Origin: Chrysophaeum taylorii
Lineage: Eukaryota; Sar; Pelagophyceae; Pelagomonadales; Pelagomonadaceae
NCBI GenBank assembly: GCA_029834535.1
Contig: JAQMWT010000373.1
Coordinates: forward strand, 124,001-188,000
Direction: 5' to 3'
DNA length: 64,000 nucleotides
Below the pieces are notes generated by a model, which saw nothing but the letters and a program-made list of their open reading frames with translations, was not told the DNA's origin and did no database searches. Below, piece by piece: positions 56,386-64,000 of the stretch; the first letter of the stretch is position 1; every line of letters begins with the position of its first letter. A program made the position numbers and the translations under genes.

Positions 56386-57141
56386 ATGACGAGACAAACC
56401 GACCGTCTTCGAGACGATGGCTTTCTCGAGCGCGAACGTGCGGTCAATCGCGAGAAGGTCGGGCGCTTGCGGGCCGCTCGTCGTGAAGCTGCTGCCGCGG
56501 GCGACGAGGATGCGGCGATGGTAGTAGAGCGTCAACGCGAGGCCGAGCGTGTTGCAATTGCACAGCGGCGTGATGATCGATTAGAAGAAGCGCAAGGTGG
56601 CGACGAGGAAGCGATTCGAGCGCTCGAGGACGAACGCGAGGCTGATCGTCTGCGCGCCGTCGCAACGCGCGACTCGCAGGGAAGCTACACGAGTTGGTGA
56701 CGAGGCTGCGATCTTGCATGTCAGCGGGAACGAGAGGGCAATCAATCGTCGTAGTCACCAGCAGCGGCGTGATGATTGTTTAGAAGAAGCGCAAGGTGGC
56801 GTCGAGGACTCGATTCGCGCGCGCTCGAGGACGAACGCGAGGCTGATCGTCTGCGTCACGAGCGAGTGCGCGATGCTACAAAGAAACAAGCTGATGCTGG
56901 TACCGAGTCTGCAATCTTGGCGTTGGACCGCGAGCACGAAGCGCAGCGTGCGCGCGCATGCGTCGTCTTCGTCGCGAACGTATGGACGAATTCCTCTGAG
57001 TACGTGGCGGAGGACGCAACAAGACTTGGCGGCCTCGACGACGAGGAAACCGCCTATTTGTTGCAAAATGAGAAAGATTGGCGCAACGCCGAAGTAATTG
57101 CAACGCAGTGCCAAGCTCGTGCTTTACGCCACCTGTGCTAA
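56386..57141 (+). pseudogene. Decayed charged coiled-coil repeat gene
   Basis: Three frames together give a repeated Arg/Glu-rich chain: QRRDDRLEEAQGGDEEAIRA with LEDEREADRLR at about 56565-56660, and the same motif (QRRDDCLEEAQGGVEDSIRA) again at about 56762. The DNA period is about 197 bases. Each unit has lost register by small indels. The last part ends ETAYLLQNEKDWRNAEVIAT. I do not recognise the family. It lies upstream of, and divergent from, RAP copy 2. Confidence 0.4.
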
Positions 57142-57940
57142 ACTTTTAACTCGACTCGCTTCCACTACCCCCACCCTAGCCCCTCTTTCAACCAAAAGCC
57201 CTGCCGCGCGGCCCTAATTAACGAGTGCCGATTCGAAAGTCGCCCCGAGGTCGAGGTCATGATGGAAGCCGTCAACCAGAGACTGGAGCATGTGGCTGTA
57301 CGCAGCTTGGCGGCGAGTACAGCAAACGGCTGCTTGACCGGCCGGCAAAGTTTCTCGAATTCGGCATCTTTCTTCGAAAGCGCGAACATCATGCCCAGTG
57401 CTCTCGATGCACCGCCCTCGGGATGCCTCTTTTTCTCAGCGGCGTAAACTCAGTATAAAGCGTGCGCCCGGAACGCGATGAACTTGTCGAAATTCGACCC
57501 GCGCAATCGCGCGATGCACTCCTTTTTACAGCTCTTGCTGACGCGCGGGCCAGCTTGAACGGTAGCAGCCTCCGTTTGAGCTCCTCGACGGCCTTTAAGT
57601 CGGTCCACGCCGCCTAGTTCGCCAAGTCCACTAACGATATAATCCCTTCGTCGAGCCCGGGCGCCGCATTTGTGACGCCAGCTTGCTCAACCGACGATAG
57701 CTTCGGCACGAGCTGATCGTGTTATCGTCCTCGTCGTCGTGCCGTAAGATCGACGCCAAGCCAACAAACCCACATCGAAAAGCTTCATCGTCAGCCACAG
57801 GCCACCCTCGACGTCTCCGCCGCACGTCCATGTCCAAGCGCTGCAGGCCCGGCGCCCTAGAGGATCGTCAGATCCCTGCCACCACCAAGTCCGCAAACCA
57901 GGACTTAAAAGTGGTTTAGGTCAAGTGACTTCTGCTCATG
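57142..57940. other. No gene recognised
   Basis: Frames up to 77 codons without domains. The GC-rich, coding-like texture suggests decayed exons, but nothing is identifiable. Confidence 0.4.
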
Positions 57941-58275
57941 AAACCCGCTCTCTCAACAAGGCACTCCACAAATTCCAACTTATGAGACGCCGCTCATAGC
58001 GACAGACCATCAACGCGCCCTCTGGTTAACGCCTTTCCCACGGCGAAGGGGCTAGCCTACACCCCATGCACTGGTTACTTAGCTCGTTAGTTTCCGGTCC
58101 ATTAGGGACCTCCCCTCCCATGGTGGTCTTCACGTCGGCTTGCCTAGGCCTGAAAGAGAGAAGCTTTCTTTAAATAATGCCCTGTTCTTTTGTCTCGGAT
58201 CTTTGGCTGCTCGTATATTCATTGCGACCTCCCTCCCAGTCTGCCTTTAAAACGCAGCAACCTCCTTTGTTGTTC
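57941..58275. other. Third, diverged copy of the RAP-gene 3' flank
   Basis: Similar to 29670-30002 and 52811-53143 (for example CCATGCACTGGTTACTTAGC and TTTAAATAATGCCCTG), with more substitutions. It shows that the flank and RAP gene were copied together. Confidence 0.7.
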
Positions 58276-60693
58276 TTACGCACGTGTCGTCCTCGCAAAT
58301 ATTTGCAGCCTGGCCCGGAGATAAGAGTCTTGTTCTCGCTCGCCGTCGAGAGCGCCCCATTCAAAGAAAGGAATGTGGGCAACGTCCCAGCCAAGCCGCC
58401 GCAACAGTCGGGACTTGAAGCGCGTAGGACCGTTCTCGATCCTCGTTCTCTTGAGATAGTGGGATGGCCCGTCGACTTCGACCGCGCGCTTTGTGTCTGT
58501 TTGAGCCGTGTCGAGCGACAATCCCTCTTCAGTCACGTGCTCGAAGACGTGCGTCCACCCACCTCGGTCGAGCGCGGTCGCAACGTCGCGTTGGAACTGG
58601 GACGGTTTTGGGTCCTGGCGTAGATATGCAGCCAGGAGCATCTGCTGGTGGTTTGACAGCGGGTAGCTCCGGTCGGGCCATTCAAGATTAAAACCCAGTG
58701 AGGCAAGGTGGAGCTGCGACAAATGGTGATAATCGAAGTTATCGAGATCTGCTGCCGCAGCGCGAAACGCAATCTCGGCGAAAATCCCGAGGTCCTTTTT
58801 CCAGTCGACGCAGGCAAATGCCCAAGCAGTGTTGGCGAGGTCCTGCTGATTGAACTCGTCCAGCCGCGAAGGTGCCGCGCCGGCAATCGCCGCGAAAAGC
58901 TGTGGTGCCTCGATCCCTATAGCCGTCGCGAAGGCCCAAGCCGTGTTGGCGAGGTCCTGCGGATGGAACTCGCCCAGCCGCAAATGGGCCGCGCCGGCAA
59001 TCGCCGCGAAAAGCTGTGGTGCCTCGATGCCCGCTGCTGCGAAGGCCCACGACGTGCTGGCGAGGTCCTGTGGATTGAACTCGCCTAGCCGAGAAGGGGC
59101 CGCGCCGGCGATCGACGCGAAGAGTCGCGGTGCGTCTATACCCGCCGTCGCGAAGGAGCCGCGGCGGCGATCGACGCAAAAAGCTGTGGTGCCTCGATGC
59201 CCGCCGTCGTGAAGGCCCACGCCGTGTTGGCGAGCTCCTGCGAATTGAACTCGTCCAGCCGCGAAGGAGCCGCGGCGGCGATCGCCGCAAAAAGCTGTGG
59301 TGCCTCGATGCCCGCTGTTGAGAAGGCCCACGTCGTGTTAGAGAGTGCCTGCGGATTGAACTTGTCCAGCCGCCGCGAAGGAGCCGCGCCGGCTATCGCC
59401 GCGAAAAGCTGTGGTGCCTCGATGCCAGCCGTCGCGCGAAGGCCCACGCCGTATTGGCGAGGTTTTGCGGATTGAACTCCTCCAGCCGTGAAGCGGCCGC
59501 GCCGGCGATCGCCGCGAAAAGCTTTGGCGCCGTGATGCCTGCTGTCGCGAAGGCCCGTGCCGTGTTGGCGAGGTTCTGGGGATTGAACTCGCCCAGCCGC
59601 GATAATGCCGTGCCAGCGATCGCCGCGAAAAGCTGCGGTGCCTCGATGCCTGCCGTCGCGAAGGCCCGTGCCGTGTTGGCGAGGTTCTGGGGATTGAACT
59701 CGCCCAGCCGCGATAATGCCGTGCCAGCGATCGCCACGAAGAGCTGCGGTGCATCGATGCGTGCCGTCGCGAAGGCCCACGCCGTGTTGGCGAGGTCCTG
59801 AGGATTGAACTCGCCAAGCCGCGAAGGGACCGCGCCGGCGATCACCACGAAGAGCTGCGGTGCCTCGACGCGTGCCGTCGCGAAGGCCCACGCCGTGTTG
59901 GCGAGCGCCTGCTGATTGAACTCGTCCAGCCGCGAAGGTGCCGCGCCGGCAATCGCCGCGAAAAGCTGTGGTGCCTCGATCCCTATAGCCGTCGCGAAGG
60001 CCCACGCCGTGTTGGCGAGGTCCTGCGACTTGAAATCCCCCAGCCGCGAAGGTACCGCGCCGGCGATCGCCACGAAGAAGAGCTGCGGTGCGTCTATACC
60101 CGCCGTCGCGAAGGCCCACGCCGTGTTGGCGAGGTCCTGCGGATTGAACTTGTGGATGCAGCGCAGACAAGCGTCTGCGAGGGCCATCACGCGGCGATCG
60201 CGTCGCACGTCGCGGGTTTGGCCCCCACAAAGTTGGCAACGCCACCGGTGCGCCGGAGTCGCCAAGTTCCGAGCATCGAATTTGTCGCCTCGTCGAGCCG
60301 CGAAGAGTGATAGAATCGTTTCGGGAGTTGCACCGCGGCCTGTCATCTGTTTCCCCCACTCAACTTGTTGGCATCGCGGTGCCTCGGAACTGCTGGCTCG
60401 CGCGCGGGGGCTCGAGCGAGCGTCGACGCCGCATTGCGGCAAGCGTCGCCGCGGCGCTGCGTGTTGTTACCTCCTTGTCGTGCCGGCGATCGGCGCCAGT
60501 CTCGACCGTCGCGCTGCAGGTAGTCGTTCGCGCCAGACAGTCGTCGCCTCGGCGACCGAGAGCGGCGCACCGAGCCTGCTGGACCGTCGTCGCGCCACCC
60601 GTCCCCGGGGCACACGTCGTCGTCGGCGAGGTTAGGGATTCGTCGTATCGGGGACTGCAAACGGCTTCTTTTTGGTCTCGATCGGCGCGCCAC
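58276..60693 (-). pseudogene. OPR/HPR-type repeat protein with RAP domain, copy 3 (broken)
   Basis: The same architecture as copies 1 and 2 but in several frames. The Arg/Ser-rich N terminus is at 60343-60693. The conserved start MTGRGATPETILSLFAARRG and about eight repeats are in the 59393-60442 frame. Further repeats lie in the 59136-60359 frame, and the last repeats, linker and RAP domain (KRAVEVDGPSHYLKRTRIEN) in the 58276-59331 frame. Breaks are a 2-base GC insertion at 59431-59440 and a deletion junction at 59149-59156. Several single-codon insertions keep frame (for example AIGIEAP). The RAP domain itself is intact. Repeats are more diverged from each other than in copies 1 and 2. Confidence 0.85.
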
Positions 60694-61034
60694 CGGACCG
60701 GTCGTCTCGTCCCTGGCGTTTTTTTTGCCTGTTGTGGCGCTCGTCGTCGTCGTCGTCGTTCACGCCGCCTCCGGGTTGTTGTAGTTAGTTGCCTCCCAGT
60801 TCCCTCCTTGTGGACGGGTATCATCGGTGCGCCACCGGCGCCGCCAGTCCACCATCTGTCGACGGCGTGGCGATGGCTCGTCGACGCGCCAAAAATTCCG
60901 ATCGTGGCGCATTTTTTTTTTTCCGGTCGGTGGATCCATCATCCTCTCTTTTTGCCAACAAAAAACAATCTTCTTTACCCTCATACCCTCGTCTCGCCTT
61001 TTTTTTTTTTCCCACCAACCCCGCACCAACAACA

Positions 61035-62120
61035 ATGGCAGCTCATCCAAAGAGTCTGGGAATCGTGGGCGGGGGCCAGCTCGGGAGGATGATCGCGCTC
61101 GCGGCGATGGAGCTAGACGTCAAGGTGGTGGTCGTGGGGCGCGGGGATCCGTGCGGGTTTCTCGAGAGCGGCGGCAGCGACCTTTTGAACGCCGATGATG
61201 TGGCTAGTCTCGCAGCCTGCGACGGCGCGACGATCGAGGTCGAGGAGGTGTCGGTCGAGGGTCTCGAGCGGATTCCGCGGATCGTGCCGCGGGCCGCGCA
61301 CGTGCGGCTGATCCAGGACAAGGGTTTGCAGAAGGAATTTTTTAGCGACCGAGGAATTCCGACGGCCGATTTTTCGGTGTCGACGAACGCGTCGATCCGC
61401 GGGTTTCCTGTCGTCCAGAAACTCCGGCGCGGCGGCTACGACGGGCGCGGGGTGAAGGTGCTGCGATCCCCGGAGGACGCGGCATTTTCGGGCGAGTGTC
61501 TGTTGGAGGATTTGATCGACGTGAAAGCCGAGTTGTCTGTTATCGTGGCTCGCGACGAGACCACCGCCAAGACCTATCCGTGCGTGGAGCAGGTGTTTAC
61601 CCCCGACCACCTCGCTGCATACATCGTATCTCCCGCGCCGCGGCCCGAACGATTAGAAGCCGAGCGCCTCGCCTCGAGGGTCGCCGAGGAGATGGACTTC
61701 GTCGGTTTGTTGGCGGTCGAGTTTTTTTTGGAGGACGGAACCGGCCGCCTCCTCGTGAACGAGGTCGCCCCGCGACCCCACAACAGCGGCCACCACACGA
61801 TCGAAGCGAACGCGACCTCGCAGTTTCACCAAATTACCAGGATAGCGCTGGGCTTGGCTTTGGGCGACACGACGCAGACTCGGCCGTTCGCCGCGACGGT
61901 CAATTTGCTTGGCGGCCAAGACTCGGGGGTTCCCGAATACCAGAACCTCGAGAAGCTTCTGGCGACCCCCGACGTCTACCCCCACATCTACGGCAAGACC
62001 ACCGTCTCGCCTAACCGCAAGATGGGCCACGTCACCGTCCTCGCCGACGACCTACCCACCCTCCGAGCCAAGGTCGACTTCGTCCGTGCCAACAGCAAAG
62101 TGATAGCGCGACCACCATAA
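61035..62120 (+). CDS. purK: 5-(carboxyamino)imidazole ribonucleotide synthase (PurK)
   Basis: From the ATG at 61035 the protein has 361 residues. The N-terminal Rossmann-like start is LGIVGGGQLGRMIALAAMEL (about 8-27), as in PurK. The ATP-grasp body has QDKGLQKEFFSDRGIPTADF, VQKLRRGGYDGRGVKVLRSP and FVGLLAVEFFLEDG. The metal-binding end is NEVAPRPHNSGHHTIEANAT. The enzyme uses ATP and bicarbonate to make N5-CAIR from AIR in purine synthesis. Here it stands alone without PurE. An in-frame ATG upstream (60873) would add 54 residues rich in Phe and Ser (a possible targeting peptide). I chose the downstream ATG because homology begins there. The stop lies 10 bases from the convergent aminotransferase. 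Confidence 0.93.
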   Translation: MAAHPKSLGIVGGGQLGRMIALAAMELDVKVVVVGRGDPCGFLESGGSDLLNADDVASLAACDGATIEVEEVSVEGLERIPRIVPRAAHVRLIQDKGLQKEFFSDRGIPTADFSVSTNASIRGFPVVQKLRRGGYDGRGVKVLRSPEDAAFSGECLLEDLIDVKAELSVIVARDETTAKTYPCVEQVFTPDHLAAYIVSPAPRPERLEAERLASRVAEEMDFVGLLAVEFFLEDGTGRLLVNEVAPRPHNSGHHTIEANATSQFHQITRIALGLALGDTTQTRPFAATVNLLGGQDSGVPEYQNLEKLLATPDVYPHIYGKTTVSPNRKMGHVTVLADDLPTLRAKVDFVRANSKVIARPP

Positions 62121-62130
62121 ATTCATCATT

Positions 62131-63198
62131 TCAAACAAGGTCGGCGACGTCCTCCATCCAGGAGAAGGGGTCGGGGGCCTCTCCGCGCTGAATGTCCGTG
62201 AGTTCCGTGAAGAGGGCCGTCGAGACGGGATGGGTCGGGAACTCGGCAATGACGCGGTCGTCGAGGGATATGGAGGCGATCGGCGTGACGACGACCGCCG
62301 TGCCGCAGGCGGCGACTTCGTCGAAATCTGCGAGCTCGTCTAAACGCACGGGCCGTCGACGCGAGGTTAGCCCTTTCTTTTCGGCGAGTTTCATGAGGGA
62401 GTCGTTCGTTATGGAGGGGAGGACCGCATTCGAGTCCGGGGTGATGTACTCGGCGTCCTTGATGGCCAGGAAGTTGCTGGTCGAGAACTCCTCGACGTAC
62501 GTCCGCGACTTGGCGTCGAGATAGAGCGATATCGGATACCCCAATTTTTTCGAGGCGAGGTTTGGTTGGAGGTCGGGGGCGTAGTTGCCGGCGAGCTTGA
62601 CGTTGCCGACGCCGCGCGGCGCAGCGCGGTCCGCGTCGACGATGCGCGCTCGGACGGGCTCGACGCCGCCGCCGCCGCCGTAGTACTCGCCGACGGGGGT
62701 CGCGATCACCGCGAAGTCGTAAGCGTCCGCCGGCTGTAGGCCAATGCGCGGACCAGAGCCGAAAAGGAGGGGCCGCACGTAGAGGGCGCCGCCCGAGCCG
62801 TAGGGCGGAACGTAATCGAGATTCGCTCGCACCGTCCGCGCGCACGCCGAAACAAACAGCTCGGGGGGGGGACACGCCATCAACGTTCGCTCGGCGCCGC
62901 GCTGCATGCGGTGGGCGTTTGCGTAGGGTCGGAACAGCTTGACTTTATTATCGGGCGTCGCGAAGGCCTTGAGTCCCTCGAAGAGCGACTGGCCATAATG
63001 CAAGGCCGTAGCGCCAACATGAACAGGCAAGTACGGCTCCTTCACCTCGCGGCCGTCGTTCCACGCGCCGTCCCGGTACTCGTAGTGAACGAAACACCGC
63101 GTCGTTCGGTATTCGAACCCAATCTTGGCCCACTCCAGCCCCTGGGACCCCACCTCGAGCGCTGCCGCTCCGACGACCAGCAACAACAACAACAACAT
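62131..63198 (-). CDS. Branched-chain amino acid aminotransferase
   Basis: A 355-residue fold-type IV PLP enzyme of the BCAT family. Signatures are LHYGQSLFEGLKAFATPDNK (about 66-85), RPYANAHRMQRGAERTLM, YVRPLLFGSGPRIGL, VGNVKLAGNYAPDLQ with the PLP lysine, EEFSTSNFLAIKD (cofactor-phosphate region) and ACGTAVVVTPI. It reversibly transaminates leucine, isoleucine and valine. The N terminus (MLLLLLLVVGAAALEVG) is a signal peptide, which in an alga with a complex plastid suggests plastid delivery. The start codon is separated by a single base from the stop of the next gene upstream on the same strand, so its promoter must lie inside that gene. Confidence 0.93.
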   Translation of the reverse strand: MLLLLLLVVGAAALEVGSQGLEWAKIGFEYRTTRCFVHYEYRDGAWNDGREVKEPYLPVHVGATALHYGQSLFEGLKAFATPDNKVKLFRPYANAHRMQRGAERTLMACPPPELFVSACARTVRANLDYVPPYGSGGALYVRPLLFGSGPRIGLQPADAYDFAVIATPVGEYYGGGGGVEPVRARIVDADRAAPRGVGNVKLAGNYAPDLQPNLASKKLGYPISLYLDAKSRTYVEEFSTSNFLAIKDAEYITPDSNAVLPSITNDSLMKLAEKKGLTSRRRPVRLDELADFDEVAACGTAVVVTPIASISLDDRVIAEFPTHPVSTALFTELTDIQRGEAPDPFSWMEDVADLV

Positions 63199-63199
63199 A

Positions 63200-63991
63200 T
63201 TAGCCTATGATAGAAGCAGATCCGTTGGATTTGCTGCCGGTGTCGAGGCAAATCGCCCGACGAAGCTGCTCGACATCCGCGCGGCGCACCCTTGCCTTTT
63301 GGTTGCTGGGGGACCTGTTCGGCTGGACGGGACCGGGAACCCACGGGTCTTGGAAGGAGGCTCGGATGCCGTCGTCGTCTTCGCTATCGAGATCCGATGT
63401 CCTGATCATGACGAGATACTTGAGCGGGTTCGAGCTAAGGCTTGGGAGCGGCGGCGGATAGGCCGCTCGGCAGTCCAACGCGGGGTAGAGGGACGTGCAC
63501 TCGTGCTTTGCGGGCGAGACCTTGGCGAGGACGGGCCCGGGCGGCGGCGGCGCGGGCGGCAACGGCGTCCGCTTCGTCTCGAGGAACGGCGGCGCCGCAT
63601 CTACCTCGCGCGATCCCCTCCTCCTCCTCCTCCGGAACTGCTGCTTGAACCGCTGCCACATCGACGACTTCCGCTGGGGCCCCTCGACCTCCGCGCGTTC
63701 CGCAGCCTTTGCCGCCTCCCGGTTGCGCTGGGCGTGCATGGCCCGCCGTCCGATGACCATGGCGCACTTGGTCGCGTCCAGCGACAGGTCAGACAGCGTC
63801 TCCCGCAACTGGTCGAAGAGTTCTTCGTTGTTGTCGTCGTACAGTTCGCAGAGCAGTCTCCGCACGCACTCGGCTTGTTCGCCCACGTCAACCCGTAGCC
63901 CTTCGAGACGCCCAATCAACGCTTCGATACACGGCCTGCTGTCCGCCGCAACGCTCTTCGTCGTGCCGCTGCTCGTCGCCGACGACTCCAT
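63200..63991 (-). CDS. Unknown basic, proline-rich protein
   Basis: A 263-residue protein I do not recognise. Residues about 20-105 are predicted helical (ALIGRLEGLRVDVGEQAECV, then LLCELYDDNNEELFDQLRET), perhaps a coiled-coil or helical bundle. Next is a strongly basic patch (RFKQQFRRRRRRGSREVD) and a Pro-rich stretch (PLPPAPPPPGPVLAKVS). The C terminus is Ser/Asp-rich with DLDSEDDDG. No signal peptide or membrane span. It is clearly coding by its uniform composition and uninterrupted frame up to the right edge. It is followed after one base by the aminotransferase on the same strand. Confidence 0.6.
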   Translation of the reverse strand: MESSATSSGTTKSVAADSRPCIEALIGRLEGLRVDVGEQAECVRRLLCELYDDNNEELFDQLRETLSDLSLDATKCAMVIGRRAMHAQRNREAAKAAERAEVEGPQRKSSMWQRFKQQFRRRRRRGSREVDAAPPFLETKRTPLPPAPPPPGPVLAKVSPAKHECTSLYPALDCRAAYPPPLPSLSSNPLKYLVMIRTSDLDSEDDDGIRASFQDPWVPGPVQPNRSPSNQKARVRRADVEQLRRAICLDTGSKSNGSASIIG

Positions 63992-64000
63992 GGAATCAGA

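Noticed and set aside
60789-61034. N-terminal extension of PurK
   Set aside because: It starts with TTG, is Phe- and Ser-rich low complexity, and lies before the conserved PurK start; the ATG at 60873 is kept only as an alternative.

Overview
The window is nuclear DNA of a unicellular eukaryote. It is GC-rich and gene-dense, and almost every gene is a single uninterrupted frame. Eukaryotic markers include the RNA polymerase III largest subunit, nuclear transport factor 2, a purple acid phosphatase and an EGF-repeat membrane protein. Several proteins start with a short leucine-rich signal peptide (ribosomal protein uL29, a PsbW-like protein, a branched-chain aminotransferase). That fits an alga with a complex plastid. 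Together with a large family of RAP-domain repeat proteins built on the LANTAWAFA motif, I infer a stramenopile alga, perhaps pelagophyte-like. The species is not identified.

Region 1 (1-25.3 kb) is the housekeeping part: a partial SPINDLY/OGT-like glycosyltransferase at the left edge, NTF2, a DUF4116-repeat protein, an exostosin-like glycosyltransferase, a bacterial-type aconitase (AcnB), RPC1, phosphoglycerate mutase, plastid uL29, purple acid phosphatase, a transposase relic, a PsbW-like protein, a 1187-residue CUB/EGF membrane protein, a PDZ-like protein and an ABC1/UbiB kinase. Two of these genes (acnB and the mutase) have their own 3' coding tails tandemly duplicated just downstream.

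Region 2 (25.3-60.8 kb) is an accessory island. It holds three related units of a 37-residue (111-bp) helical-repeat protein with a C-terminal RAP domain: one with 22 repeats and a shifted N terminus, one intact with 15 repeats, and one broken, plus a fourth RAP relic. Two units carry a nearly identical sulfotransferase gene and an LTR at the same site. In the left unit (about 27.9-33.7 kb) the LTR is solo. In the right unit (about 40.6-56.0 kb) it is a 10.7-kb Ty3/Gypsy element. Between and around them lie relics of hAT, Copia and Helitron elements and copies of a short non-autonomous element.

The most notable object is the Gypsy element (41804-52551). It has both LTRs, a tRNA primer-binding site, a long acidic gag-like frame, a retropepsin-like region, reverse transcriptase, RNase H and integrase. 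Between protease and reverse transcriptase it carries an open 356-codon C5-cytosine DNA methyltransferase domain with motif I, the PPC catalytic motif and a motif-X-like segment. The element is old: its LTRs differ, several frames are broken, and a 347-bp element with a 17-bp target duplication sits inside gag.

Region 3 (60.8-64 kb) returns to compact single-copy genes: PurK, a branched-chain aminotransferase and an unknown basic proline-rich protein, packed with gaps of 10 and 1 bases.
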